NCBI RefSeq assembly: GCF_005871205.1
Contig: NZ_SWKM01000011.1
Location: 1-64,000, forward strand
Source of the DNA: Marinobacter alexandrii
GTDB taxonomy: Bacteria; Pseudomonadota; Gammaproteobacteria; Pseudomonadales; Oleiphilaceae
Direction: 5' to 3'
DNA length: 64,000 bases
Shown here: one piece after another, positions 6,171-15,655 of the stretch
Position numbering within the stretch: position 1 is the first letter of the stretch
Layout: each line of letters begins with the position of its first letter
The notes under the pieces: generated by a model
What the model was told of the DNA's origin: nothing
Seen by the model: the letters and a program-made list of their open reading frames with translations, nothing else
Database searches by the model: none
Translations under genes and position numbers: made by a program

Positions 6171-7226
6171 TTAAAATATCGGCTCGCCGGTCGCTTTCAC
6201 CGCATAGAACAGGCAATCACTCTTTGCAATCACCGGGTTGGTGGTGATCATGAAGGCTTTAAGGGCCTGGGCGGGGTAGATCTGCCCATCCTTTACTTGA
6301 AGAATCTGCTCCATGGTCTCGGCCCGGTTGTGGCCGATCGCGGTCAGTATGCTCAGGCCTTTGTTTCCCACCCATCCCAGCGGCTCATGCGGGGACACTA
6401 TCCCAAAATTCCGGCGCTCGATGTCGGGCGGTAAGGTGAGGTCGGCCTGGCCGGTAGGCGTAAGGCGATATTCGATGGTCGCTTCCGGCGCCAGCTCCAC
6501 CCGAATCGGATTGCGCAGTACGTTGACGTCCCACTCTGCTTTTTCCAGTGACAACACATCGGCTCTTGAGGTGTATTGCACGAGTCCCTCGTACGCCAAT
6601 TGGTGCGCCTGTTCTTCCTGGGAGCCGCCACACTCGATGGTCACCGTGGGTACCTCCTGTTCTGAATATTCCATCAGCGCACCCAGACGAAGGTCCGTCA
6701 TGACGAGCCGGTCAGTGAACAGGGAGGTCAGCGCCTGGTGGGCGGCGTCGCTGGTGATGGTCACGGCGAAGGCCGGGCCGGTGCCTGAGGTGTTGTGAAC
6801 GTCCAGCAGGCATTCCGGTTTTACCTTCTGCAGCTCGGCCAGCAAGGCCTGGGCGATGGCCCCTTCCTCGCCCTCGAAAGGTTGCCGGAAGCACCGGTTG
6901 AGGTCGAGCCCGTAGGGCAGCTGGCGGTGTGAGAGTGCGGGTGGGATTTTCGCGGGATAGACGCCGCCGAGGAGAAACAGCATGTTGACCTCGGGCGTGT
7001 GCTGCTCCAGCAGCCATCGGTGCAGAGCAAACAGACCGGAAGGCTCGTTACCGTGCAACAGCGTGGCCATGGCCCGGGTCCGCGAGCGATCGCGACCGGC
7101 CACATGAACCACCGTGGGCTTGTGCAGCCGGTCCAGCCACTCAAGGGGTGAACGCCCCAGAGTCCGGGGTGACGGGTCATGCAGGTAGTCGAGTACGTTC
7201 GATGTGCTCACGGTGACCGCGCCCAT
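6171..7226 (-). CDS. Succinylglutamate desuccinylase/aspartoacylase (M14-like) family hydrolase
   Basis: The 351-residue protein is a zinc carboxypeptidase-fold deacylase of the AstE/AspA type. It has the zinc motif LLHGNEPSG (His58, Glu61), DLNR (108-111) for substrate binding, the third zinc ligand DVHNT (His144), and the catalytic Glu198 in TIECGG. A C-terminal beta domain (about 260-351) follows. It should remove an acyl or aminoacyl group from an amide. The gene overlaps the upstream GCS2-type ligase by 19 bases on the same strand. No arginine succinyltransferase genes are near, so arginine catabolism is unlikely; the substrate is unknown. Confidence 0.88.
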   Translation of the reverse strand: MGAVTVSTSNVLDYLHDPSPRTLGRSPLEWLDRLHKPTVVHVAGRDRSRTRAMATLLHGNEPSGLFALHRWLLEQHTPEVNMLFLLGGVYPAKIPPALSHRQLPYGLDLNRCFRQPFEGEEGAIAQALLAELQKVKPECLLDVHNTSGTGPAFAVTITSDAAHQALTSLFTDRLVMTDLRLGALMEYSEQEVPTVTIECGGSQEEQAHQLAYEGLVQYTSRADVLSLEKAEWDVNVLRNPIRVELAPEATIEYRLTPTGQADLTLPPDIERRNFGIVSPHEPLGWVGNKGLSILTAIGHNRAETMEQILQVKDGQIYPAQALKAFMITTNPVIAKSDCLFYAVKATGEPIF

Positions 7227-8716
7227 TCATGGACCGGTGTATTGGTCTTCTGGTTGGTCATGTACAGCGACAGCATGCTGCGGAACGCCTCATCGGGGCT
7301 CAGGGACTGGAACAGATGCTCGGTGATGTGGCGCTGCCAACGGGCGCCGGTCATGGCGGTTTCAATGCGGCCTTCAATGATGCCCAGCAGGCGGTGAATT
7401 TCCGACTCGTCCACGTCGGTTCGTTTCAATGCCTCCCGGGCGCGGGGCAGCAGGTCCCGGGCCACGGCCAACAACGGCATATCCTGCAACTGCACCTGAT
7501 CCTTGTGCGGCCAGATGATTTCGGCGCCGATGCCGTATTTGGCGGCGCGGTAGAAATTGTGTTCGGTGTAATGGAAGGGGAGGATTGAGGTCAGATGTGG
7601 GATGTCGTCCAGCACCGCCAGGGCAGCCCCGATCACGAACAGCCCGTTCGCACACATATCCACGGCCGTTGGGCCGGCAGGCATGGATCGGATCTCAATG
7701 CGGAGATGACCATCGCCGGTGGGATCGTAGATGGCCCGGTTCCAGGGCCAGGTGGTGCCCTGGTGCAGGCGCATCTCGGCCAGTTCCGGCACCTCGCCAC
7801 GATCGAGCACGGCCATCGGGTCTTCATCCGACATGAGTGGGATGATGGGGGGATACAACGATGCGGAGGCCGCAAACAGTTCCCAGGCGCTGCGTGCCCA
7901 GCCGTTTCCGTAATACACCCTGGGCGGATGGCGCCAGGTTTTAAGGTGCGGAGATCGGCTATCGATGGATTGCTTGAACAGGGCAATGCGGGTTTCGTCC
8001 CAGAGGTGGTGGCCAAACAGGCTGGGCGAATTGCTGGCCAGGGCCAGGACAATGGGTGTGACCAGTTGGACGGCATTGAAATAATCGGCGAAACGGTGGG
8101 CGGAAACCTGCCAGTGCAGCTGGAACGAGGTATTGGCCCCTTCCATGGTGACGTCGTCCGCCTCCAGGTCTACGACATCGTTGCCTCCGATGTGGATGCT
8201 GAAGGGCTCGCCCCGTTGCTTGATCAGCGCGCTGGATAGAGCATGGTAGCGGGGTTCGTCTGTCATCGCCTCTGTACCCGTATCGGACTGGCGCAGGGTG
8301 GGCAGAATGCCAATTGGGACCAGTTCACCGTTCAGTGGTGCGGCGTGTTGGTTGATTCGTTGGATGGCAGATAGTAGTTCCTGCTCCGTTCGGGCAAACG
8401 GGCTTCCCTTGAAGACCTGGGGGCTGAGGTTGTATTCGAGATTGAATCGGTTGAGCTCAACCGTCAGTTGCGGGTCCTGAACGCTGGCGGCGATGTCGGT
8501 GTTGATGGATTGAACCCGCAGGTCGGGGTTGACGATGTAGAACTCGACCTCAGCGCCAATGGAACTCTCGCCCTCACCAAAGCCGGGCCGGTCCAGCAGA
8601 CGAGCGAACGCAGTAAGGTCGGTGCGGACCTTGGCAGCAAAATGTTCAAACTCTTCATCCGTGAATTCCGATTTCGTGATCGTCAGTCCCACGGTAACGT
8701 TGTCTCTAGGGTTCAT
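7208..8716 (-). CDS. Glutamate-cysteine ligase-like (GCS2 family) carboxylate-amine ligase
   Basis: This 502-residue protein resembles the GCS2-type ATP-dependent ligases, which join a carboxylate to an amine by way of an acyl phosphate. The visible elements are the nucleotide/metal-binding GAEVEFY (54-60), NRFNLEYNLSP (89-99), IHIGGND and the conserved ANTSFQLHWQV stretch. The C-terminal part has LRIEIRSMPAGPTAVDMCAN, which corresponds to the family's metal-binding Glu strand. Classical gamma-glutamylcysteine ligase is one possibility, but the tight coupling with a desuccinylase-like hydrolase suggests another amide product. An ATG start at 8716 is used. Confidence 0.85.
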   Translation of the reverse strand: MNPRDNVTVGLTITKSEFTDEEFEHFAAKVRTDLTAFARLLDRPGFGEGESSIGAEVEFYIVNPDLRVQSINTDIAASVQDPQLTVELNRFNLEYNLSPQVFKGSPFARTEQELLSAIQRINQHAAPLNGELVPIGILPTLRQSDTGTEAMTDEPRYHALSSALIKQRGEPFSIHIGGNDVVDLEADDVTMEGANTSFQLHWQVSAHRFADYFNAVQLVTPIVLALASNSPSLFGHHLWDETRIALFKQSIDSRSPHLKTWRHPPRVYYGNGWARSAWELFAASASLYPPIIPLMSDEDPMAVLDRGEVPELAEMRLHQGTTWPWNRAIYDPTGDGHLRIEIRSMPAGPTAVDMCANGLFVIGAALAVLDDIPHLTSILPFHYTEHNFYRAAKYGIGAEIIWPHKDQVQLQDMPLLAVARDLLPRAREALKRTDVDESEIHRLLGIIEGRIETAMTGARWQRHITEHLFQSLSPDEAFRSMLSLYMTNQKTNTPVHEWARSP

Positions 8717-8857
8717 CTACTTTGATAGTAGTGGAAGATGGGCTTGGCATCAGCTCCTTTGACGGGTTCCGGGCTTCTTGTGGGCGGTTGACGCTCACCA
8801 GCCATGGCGTCACGCTTTGGTGATTGAATTTTCAGAGCGTCCGGCACGGGAGCTTTT

Positions 8858-9166
8858 ATGGGAAGCTGGCGGGTAAAGAGTCTAGGCGATGCGATGCTGG
8901 CGTTCGAACAACAAGCCAGTATTGAGCAACGTTTTGCGTCAGGCTTTGCAGAGGCCGGCAGCCCGACTGACATGGCCGCATTCATCCGCCATGAATCAGA
9001 GGGTCGTTTGCACTGTGACGTTAAAGTTTACTTCTCGCCCAAGGCGGATACCTTTGCACAGGAGCTGAACGCCCAACCGTGCCCAAAACCTTCGCCCGAT
9101 GGCTTGAGCCTGTTGGCTGGCTCCGAGGATTGCTGGCGGCTGCTTTTTCCTGAGTTGAGTTTCTGA
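8858..9166 (+). CDS. Conserved hypothetical protein, 102 residues
   Basis: I do not recognise a domain. The start has a good ribosome binding site (GGAGC five bases before ATG 8858), which favours this strand over an opposing 90-codon frame at 8713-8985. The product is soluble. It begins with a helix (DAMLAFEQQASIEQRFASGFAEAG), then has a strand-rich segment (GRLHCDVKVYFSPKADTFAQ) and ends LSLLAGSEDCWRLLFPELSF. The gene is single, divergent from the GCS2 gene and 52 bases before the nitronate monooxygenase gene. Confidence 0.65.
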   Translation: MGSWRVKSLGDAMLAFEQQASIEQRFASGFAEAGSPTDMAAFIRHESEGRLHCDVKVYFSPKADTFAQELNAQPCPKPSPDGLSLLAGSEDCWRLLFPELSF

Positions 9167-9218
9167 TATCACCCATGCCCGTTAGCGCTAGCGCGGGTTC
9201 TCTGATTGAGAGCTAATT

Positions 9219-10259
9219 ATGACTATCCAGACACTGTTCGGAATTGATCTTCCTATCATTCAAGCGCCCATGGCGGGGGTACAGGGGTATGAGCTCGCCG
9301 TAACCGTGTCCAATGCAGGAGGCTTGGGTTCCTTGCCCTGTGCCATGCTCAGTCCTGAAGGCTTGCGCGAAGAACTTCTGGCCCTGACCAGTCAGACTTC
9401 CAGGCCCTACAACGTCAATTTCTTCTGCCATACGCCACCGGAACCGGACGCCGAAGCTGAGCGGCAGTGGCGCAAAACTCTCGCACCCTATTTCGAGGAG
9501 TTTGGTATCGACGCCAGCACCATTTCCTCGCAAGGGGGCAGGGCGCCATTCAGCGCCGAGATGGCCGATGTGCTGGCAGAATTTAAACCGCCGGTGGTGA
9601 GTTTCCACTTTGGCCTGCCGGCGCCTGAACTGATGGATCGCATTCGCGGCTGGGGCGGAAAGATCCTGTCGACTGCCACCACGATGGATGAGGCGCTCTG
9701 GCTGGAGGCGCAGGGTGTCGATGCCATCATCGCCCAGGGGCTCGAGGCCGGTGGCCATCGCGGATTCTTCTTGTCTAATGACCTTAATACTCAGATAGGC
9801 ACCTTTGCCCTGATCCCCCAGTTGGTGGACGTGGTGAAGGTCCCGGTTATCGCCGCGGGCGGCATTGCTGACGCCCAAGGTGTTCAGGCGGCCATGGCGC
9901 TCGGCGCGGGCGGGGCCCAGATTGGAACCGCGTATCTGTTGTGCCCCGAAGCCCAGACCAAACCCGTGCACCGTGTTGCCCTGAAATCCAAAGCCAGCAG
10001 GGTTACCGCACTGACCAATCTGTTCAGCGGCGGTGCTGCAAGGGGGATCATCAACCGCGTGATGCGCGAACTGGGGCCAATGAATGGCACAGCGCCGGCG
10101 TTCCCCTTGGCGTCTGCTGCTATCGCCCCGCTGCGGGCAAAGGCCGAATCCGAGGGAAGCGGAGATTTCTCACCCCTGTGGTCGGGGCAGAATGCCAGTG
10201 GCTGTAAAGAAGTGTCCGCGGCAAATCTGACGCGAGAGCTGGCAGGTATGGACGAGTAA
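9219..10259 (+). CDS. Nitronate monooxygenase (2-nitropropane dioxygenase) family flavoprotein
   Basis: The 346-residue protein has the NMO/FabK TIM-barrel features: PIIQAPMAG near the N terminus (12-20), SNAGGLGSLP (31-40), the active-site loop GLEAGGHRG with His180, and the FMN phosphate-binding AAGGIADAQG and GAGGAQIGTAYL segments. It should be an FMN enzyme that oxidises alkyl nitronates; FabK-like enoyl reductases share the fold, but the His in the GGHRG loop favours NMO. The gene is monocistronic. The interval 10260-10400 to the next gene contains no ORF worth calling. Confidence 0.9.
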   Translation: MTIQTLFGIDLPIIQAPMAGVQGYELAVTVSNAGGLGSLPCAMLSPEGLREELLALTSQTSRPYNVNFFCHTPPEPDAEAERQWRKTLAPYFEEFGIDASTISSQGGRAPFSAEMADVLAEFKPPVVSFHFGLPAPELMDRIRGWGGKILSTATTMDEALWLEAQGVDAIIAQGLEAGGHRGFFLSNDLNTQIGTFALIPQLVDVVKVPVIAAGGIADAQGVQAAMALGAGGAQIGTAYLLCPEAQTKPVHRVALKSKASRVTALTNLFSGGAARGIINRVMRELGPMNGTAPAFPLASAAIAPLRAKAESEGSGDFSPLWSGQNASGCKEVSAANLTRELAGMDE

Positions 10260-10400
10260 GCAGAGTTGGAACACTCAGTGACAGATAAGGTTGTCTGTTT
10301 TTTTCAGGACCTGCGCCAGGTCGTGGCCATTACTCTCCCGCTGCTTTTATCGAATGATCGCCGTAGCGATTATTCTGAGTATGGGTCCTGTCGTCTGTGC

Positions 10401-12824
10401 TCAAAGCTCAAAATTCATCGCCACTTCCGGCGCCTGGATAAAGTGCCCCTGGAAATTGCGAATGCCACGCTCCCAGAACCACGATAGCGCTTTGGCGTCT
10501 TCCACGTGGGTTGCCACAATCGGCAGGCTGGAGCCGAAGATGCCAGTCAGTTGACGCAGTAAGTCTTCCAGCTCCGGTGTCTGTTCGGCGCTGGTGCCGT
10601 ACTTCGAGGCTAGCTTTACAAAATCCACCGACCCCAGCTCTTTCAACAGCTCAACGGATGCCGGGCCCGTTTCGATGTGCTCAATGATCAGACCGCATCC
10701 CATGTCCTGCACTACCCTCAGCACCTGCCTGGCCGAAGCGACGTCCTTAATCACGGTTGGGCTTGAGAGCGCCAGGTAGACCCGGCGTTTACCCTTGATG
10801 CGGGCGTTGCGTATGCCGGTGCTGATGAGCGGCACCAATTTTGCCACGTCCGCCATTGGGGACGACAGTTTGATGGCCACGGAGTGGCTGGCAGAGGCTT
10901 TACCCGCCAGTTTCGACAGCCCCTCCACTGCGTGTTCAACCACCCAGCGATCCAGGTCATAAAGGGTTCCGTGGTTGCCTTCAGCCAGTTGAGCCAGGAA
11001 CTGGCCGGGCAGGTATACGGCGTCGTTTTCGTCAACCAAACGCACCAGGGCCTCGAACAGGGTGTCCCCGGAATCCATGTTCACGATTGGCTGGTAGTGC
11101 AGCCGGAACGAGCGGGCTTCGAGCAATTCCTGAATCCGATCATCCAGTTGGCTGCGATCAGACCGTTCCGTCGTTTGATGCCATACCACGCAACTGCCAT
11201 CGGCCTGAATGGCCTCGGCACAGGCTTTTTCCACGTCGAGCAGGGCTTTGTCTTCGTTCATGGCTTCGTTCAGCGGCAGCACACCCATGCTGAGCGTGAC
11301 CGGCTTCGGCGGCTCGCCCACAGTCCAGGTAGTGCTGTGCAGGCGCTGATGGAAGCTATCCAGATAGGCATCGGCATCCTCGGTTACCGGTGCATTCACC
11401 TGGAACAGAAAGCTCCCCCCTCCTAGGGCACAGCCTGAGTCATTGGCGCCCAGTTGGTTGGCGAAGTGGGTTGCCATATGCGATGTCAGGATGGCGAGAG
11501 CTCGGGCGCCGTGTTGGGCGCGCAGGTACTCTTCACGGTCAATGCCTACTTGCACCAGGTAGCGGGACCGGTTTTCGGGGGCGGCCTCCACGTATGCGAG
11601 CAGGGTTGCCAGCTCGGTCAGGAAGTAGTCGTGGTTCTGTAAGCTCCGGCTTTCTCTGCGCTGGCTAACCAGGTTGATGCGAGCCGTGAGCAGTTGAGCC
11701 TGCAGCAAGTGCTGATGCAGCGCGCTCAGGAACCGTTGCTTGTCCAGTGGTTTGGTGAAGATCGGATTGCCGGCCATACTCTGTCGCTCCAGCTGTTCCG
11801 CCACTTGTTGGGAGGCTGACACGAACAGGATGGGAATGGTCATGTACCGGGCATCCTGTCGGAGCACCTGGGCCAATTCCAAACCCTGTACGCCGGGCAT
11901 TTCATGGTCCAGCACCAGGGCGTCTGGCTGGAATTGCTCGATACGCTCGAGTATTCGTATTGGCTGGGACAGCCCCTCCACCTCATAGCCTTCGACGGTC
12001 AGCATGGTCTTGTAGTAGGCCAGCAAATCAGCGTCGTCGTCGACCCAGAGCACGCGCGGTTTTGTGGTGAGGGTGTGCTCCAGCAATTGGCCGATGCGTT
12101 TTTCCAGCACCCCAAGGTCCAGGGGTTTGGTCAGATAGGTATCGGCGCCGGCGCGAAGAGCGCGCATGCGCGCAACCATGTCGCTTCTGGCCGACATCAT
12201 GATCACCGGGGTGTTGGCACCTACCTGGCATTTCAGGCGTTCCAGCCAGGCAATGCCCTCCAGTGCGCCTTGGGGAAAACTGATGTCGAGCAGAATCAGA
12301 TGGTGACTGTGGTCGTCAGTACGCCGGTTGTAGGCCTCCGGGGTCTCGAAGGTCTGGGCGGTAAAGCCGCGTTGTTCCAGCCAGTTTTTCAGGAAAGCGG
12401 CTTGACTGAGGTCGTCTTCGATCACAGCAATACGGTAGTGGTTCTTTGCAGTCGCGGGTGCCGCAGCAGGATCTGGTTGCGACGTGACCGTGTTGAGCGC
12501 CTCATCCATGGCCTGGCCCAGGTGGCCGAGGGAGGCTTCGATCTGACTGCGCTCCGCCGGAGTGGCGTCGGGTTTGTTCAGCAGTTGCAGTAATTGGCCT
12601 TCCAGCACCCGGGCGGTTTCGGTGATCTCCGGAAACTGAAAGGTGGCGCCGCTACCCGCGAGTTTGTGGGCGCACTGCTCCATGAAGGTTAGGGCCTTGG
12701 CATCCCAGCTTACGTGCTGAAGCCGGCTCCAGGACGATCGCAACTCATCCAGACGGCTGGGCAAACCGCGCACATATTGCTGCTTGAGCGCTTCGTATTT
12801 TGGTCCCAAGTAGCCGCCTGCCAT
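10401..12824 (-). CDS. Hpt-REC-REC-GGDEF-EAL hybrid signalling protein with degenerate output domains
   Basis: I start at ATG 12824, which has AGAGGTCAGG just upstream (807 residues); an in-frame start at 12902 is also possible. The order is an Hpt domain with phospho-His53 (AHKLAGSG), receiver 1 with Asp180 (LLDISF), receiver 2 with Asp306 (VLDHEMPG), a GGDEF-type domain whose signature has decayed to GGGSF, and an EAL-type domain (about 570-807). The EAL domain keeps FEALVRL but has EHIETG where the active enzymes have DDFGTG. Cyclic-di-GMP synthesis is unlikely and hydrolysis doubtful, so it may work as a phosphorylation-controlled scaffold or c-di-GMP sensor. No cognate histidine kinase lies nearby. 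Confidence 0.88.
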   Translation of the reverse strand: MAGGYLGPKYEALKQQYVRGLPSRLDELRSSWSRLQHVSWDAKALTFMEQCAHKLAGSGATFQFPEITETARVLEGQLLQLLNKPDATPAERSQIEASLGHLGQAMDEALNTVTSQPDPAAAPATAKNHYRIAVIEDDLSQAAFLKNWLEQRGFTAQTFETPEAYNRRTDDHSHHLILLDISFPQGALEGIAWLERLKCQVGANTPVIMMSARSDMVARMRALRAGADTYLTKPLDLGVLEKRIGQLLEHTLTTKPRVLWVDDDADLLAYYKTMLTVEGYEVEGLSQPIRILERIEQFQPDALVLDHEMPGVQGLELAQVLRQDARYMTIPILFVSASQQVAEQLERQSMAGNPIFTKPLDKQRFLSALHQHLLQAQLLTARINLVSQRRESRSLQNHDYFLTELATLLAYVEAAPENRSRYLVQVGIDREEYLRAQHGARALAILTSHMATHFANQLGANDSGCALGGGSFLFQVNAPVTEDADAYLDSFHQRLHSTTWTVGEPPKPVTLSMGVLPLNEAMNEDKALLDVEKACAEAIQADGSCVVWHQTTERSDRSQLDDRIQELLEARSFRLHYQPIVNMDSGDTLFEALVRLVDENDAVYLPGQFLAQLAEGNHGTLYDLDRWVVEHAVEGLSKLAGKASASHSVAIKLSSPMADVAKLVPLISTGIRNARIKGKRRVYLALSSPTVIKDVASARQVLRVVQDMGCGLIIEHIETGPASVELLKELGSVDFVKLASKYGTSAEQTPELEDLLRQLTGIFGSSLPIVATHVEDAKALSWFWERGIRNFQGHFIQAPEVAMNFEL

Positions 12825-13086
12825 TACCTGACCTCTTGCGCTGCGCATGAATGATTGACGTGCGTTAGGGGCGGTGAGTAGAAATGTGTAATCGTGCGCC
12901 ACTTCGAACGTGAGATACAGGTTTCAAATTTACAGGTTTACGGTACAGATCACGAGGGTCCGACGAAAAAGGTTCCCTAGGGCAGTTTTCAAAAACTCCG
13001 TCAAAGACAGTGCTTTCCCCTACACTGGCGTGATGGACACCGGCCTGGAACAGGGTATTCTTTCCGGCCGCACGAGGCCTGTGTCA

Positions 13087-15198
13087 TTAGGCTAGGGCAA
13101 TTGCGCTAATTGCCACCTGGGTACCGTTGAAGGCGGCGTTGCCGGTCAGTGCATCAATGCGCTGGGCATCGGTAACGTCGTTGATGCTGACTCCCGGTTG
13201 TGCCTCCGCCACGGTCATGCCGGTGTCGCTGCGATTGTGACCCCAGCCCTGGGGAATGCTGACCACCCCCTCGAACATGTCATCGTTAATCTCTACCGGC
13301 AGTTGAATGCTTCCGGTGGGCGACGCCACCTGTGCCAACTGACCGTCCTTAAGGCCAAGCCGCTCAGCATCGGCGACGCTCATCTGCACCGTGCATGGGT
13401 TTTTGCCTTTCACCAAGCGATGGGAGTTCTGGGTCCAGGTGTTGTGGCTGCGCGGCAGGCGACGGCTGATCATGGCGAACGGGTAGTCCGGGTTCCGGGC
13501 CTGGTCCAGCAGTCCGGAGGCGTCCAGCCGTTTCAGGTCGTCCAGGTACAGCTGGGGCGCGATGTGGATAAGTCCGTCTTCAGTCTGTAGTCGTTGTTGC
13601 AGGCAGGGCTGCAGAGGTCCCAGGTCAACTCCGTGCGGGTTGGCTTTCAGCTTGGCCAGGCTCATGCCCTGTTCGCCATAAGCCCCCTGTTTCAGGCCGC
13701 CATCCAGCATCATCTCCGGGGTTACGCCGTCGTCCTCGCGACCGGTCAGGTGCAGGGCCAGATCCCGCAGAATTTCCCAGTCGTGCTTCTGGTCCGGTGT
13801 CTTCTCGAACATGGGCTCGGAGAACTTGGCGGTGTTGCGCACGGCAAAGGAATTGAAGAATACATCGAAATGAGGCACTTCCAGGCCGGTGGTGGCCGGC
13901 AGGATGATGTCCGCATGGCGGGTGGTCTCGTTCAGGTAGATGTCCACCGACACCATGAAGCCGAGGCTGTCGAATGCCTGTTCCAGGCGGGCGCCGCCGG
14001 GGCTGGACAGCACCGGGTTACCGGCGATGGTGATCATGCCCCGGATCTGGCCCTCGCCCGGGGTGAGAATTTCGTCGGCCAGGGTCGCGACCGGGAACTC
14101 GTTGTTGAAGTAGGGCAATTTTCGCACCCGCGACTCAAACCGACCGTAAGAGCTGGGTTTACCTTTCTTGTCGCGCACCAGATCAAACGCCGGCTGAGGG
14201 AACATGGCGCCGCCGCGGCGATCAAAATTTCCAGTGAGTAGGTTCAGCACATTGTTCAGCCATTGGCACAGGCCGCCAAAGGATTGGGTGGAGGCACCCA
14301 TGCGGCTGTAGCAGACCGCGCTTTTGGCCGCAGCCAAGTCCCGTGCCAGGTTGCGGATGGTAGTGGCGTCGATGCCGCAGGCGTCGGCGACGGCCTCCGG
14401 GCTGTAGGGTTTCACCGCCTCTGCCAACTGGTCCAGGCCGGCAATGATGGGTTCCAGGTGGCCCAGATCCACGCGCTGTTCTTCAACCAGGGTGTGGGCC
14501 AAGGCGAGCATCAGCAGGGCGTCGGTTTCCGGCCGGATGAACAGGTGCTGATCGGCCTTTTTCGCGGTTTCGGTGCGGCGTGGATCGACCACCACCACGT
14601 TGCCACCCCGGTCCTGAATGGCCTTCAGGCGTTTGCCTACGCCCGGGGCCGTCATCAGGCTGCCGTTGGAGACAATCGGGTTGGCACCGATGATCAACAT
14701 GAAATCGGTGTAGTCGATGTCCGGAATCGGTATCAGCATGCCGGCGCCGAGCATGTAATTGGAGGCGACGTGGTGTGGAAGCTGGTCGGCGGAGGCGGAG
14801 CTGTAACGGTTATTGGTGCCCAGAGCCTTGAAAAAGCGCGGCAGCATGATGGCGTTGCCAAAGTTGTGGGCGTTGGGATTGCCCAGATAGACCCCGACCG
14901 AATCCTGGCCGTGTTCGGCTTGAAGGCCGCGGAATCGGGTGGCGATCTCGTCGTAGGCCTGCTCCCAGCTGAGCGCCTGCCAGCCATTATTGGTGCGTTT
15001 GAGCGGCGTTTTCAGGCGGTCCCTGTCGTGGTAGAAATCCTGCAACGCCACGGCCTTGGGGCAGATATGGCCCTGGCTGAACGGATCCTCCTTGTCGCCC
15101 TTGATCGACAGGATGTTGCCGTCCTGATGCTTTATTTCGAGGCCGCACATGGCTTCGCAAATGTTGCAGGTTCGATAATGGGTCTTGAGGTCGCTCAT
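13087..15198 (-). CDS. Molybdopterin-dependent oxidoreductase with one [4Fe-4S] cluster
   Basis: This 703-residue enzyme belongs to the DMSO reductase superfamily. The N terminus binds a [4Fe-4S] cluster through Cys11, Cys14, Cys18 and Cys46 (CNICEAMC and ICPK). The molybdopterin-binding regions include SKNP-type segments such as IIGANPIVSNG and GNPVLSSPGG, and the C-terminal cap domain has ADAERLGLKDGQLAQV. There is no twin-arginine signal, so it is cytoplasmic. The type is formate dehydrogenase/BisC-like; partner subunits are absent and the substrate is not predictable. The gene is monocistronic. Confidence 0.9.
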   Translation of the reverse strand: MSDLKTHYRTCNICEAMCGLEIKHQDGNILSIKGDKEDPFSQGHICPKAVALQDFYHDRDRLKTPLKRTNNGWQALSWEQAYDEIATRFRGLQAEHGQDSVGVYLGNPNAHNFGNAIMLPRFFKALGTNNRYSSASADQLPHHVASNYMLGAGMLIPIPDIDYTDFMLIIGANPIVSNGSLMTAPGVGKRLKAIQDRGGNVVVVDPRRTETAKKADQHLFIRPETDALLMLALAHTLVEEQRVDLGHLEPIIAGLDQLAEAVKPYSPEAVADACGIDATTIRNLARDLAAAKSAVCYSRMGASTQSFGGLCQWLNNVLNLLTGNFDRRGGAMFPQPAFDLVRDKKGKPSSYGRFESRVRKLPYFNNEFPVATLADEILTPGEGQIRGMITIAGNPVLSSPGGARLEQAFDSLGFMVSVDIYLNETTRHADIILPATTGLEVPHFDVFFNSFAVRNTAKFSEPMFEKTPDQKHDWEILRDLALHLTGREDDGVTPEMMLDGGLKQGAYGEQGMSLAKLKANPHGVDLGPLQPCLQQRLQTEDGLIHIAPQLYLDDLKRLDASGLLDQARNPDYPFAMISRRLPRSHNTWTQNSHRLVKGKNPCTVQMSVADAERLGLKDGQLAQVASPTGSIQLPVEINDDMFEGVVSIPQGWGHNRSDTGMTVAEAQPGVSINDVTDAQRIDALTGNAAFNGTQVAISAIALA

Positions 15199-15326
15199 AG
15201 ATCAGGGCTCGGTCATGGTGTTGTTATTGGCTAACCTGAGTGTGGCACAAGCCCTGACAAAAGCAGACGGTCAGAAATGACACATACTTGGTCATTTCCG
15301 CCACAAGCCAAAAAGAGGAATCTGTC

Positions 15327-15650
15327 ATGGCCACGCAACCTTCTTCCACTGGCGGACAATGGAAACGGTCCCACAAGGCGCGTAAACGCTGGTCGCAACG
15401 GGTCACAGACAGCAGTGATGCCCTGGATCTGGAAACCGGGGTGTTTGCACTTGAGGATCCAAGGGAGATTGCACTCTCGCTGAAGCGTTCTGCCGAGCGT
15501 AGCCAGCGGCGCAAAGCTGACCCATTCCGCTCCGCGATGTCGATGCTGACCTTTTACATTAACCGGGCCGGACGCCGGCTCCCTGCTGACAAGCGTGCCC
15601 GACTGGAGGCCGCGAAGGATGAGCTGCGGGCACTGTACCACCGGCGCTGA
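15327..15650 (+). CDS. DUF3175 domain-containing protein
   Basis: The 107-residue basic protein matches the DUF3175 pattern: a WSQRVTDSSDALDLETGVF block, DPREIALSLKRSAERSQRRKADPFRSAMSML in the middle and FYINRAGR towards the end. I use ATG 15327, which follows AAGAGGA at 9 bases; a frame opening at 15288 would add an unlikely N terminus. The high Arg/Lys content suggests nucleic-acid binding, but the function is unknown. It is a single gene convergent with the GGDEF-EAL gene, with five bases between the stops. Confidence 0.85.
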   Translation: MATQPSSTGGQWKRSHKARKRWSQRVTDSSDALDLETGVFALEDPREIALSLKRSAERSQRRKADPFRSAMSMLTFYINRAGRRLPADKRARLEAAKDELRALYHRR

Positions 15651-15655
15651 CTTGG

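Noticed and set aside
8713..8985. 90-codon minus-strand frame before the GCS2 gene
   Set aside because: The opposite-strand gene at 8858 has a proper ribosome binding site; this frame has none and overlaps it.
14263..15234. 323-codon plus-strand frame
   Set aside because: It is antisense to the molybdopterin oxidoreductase and matches no family pattern.
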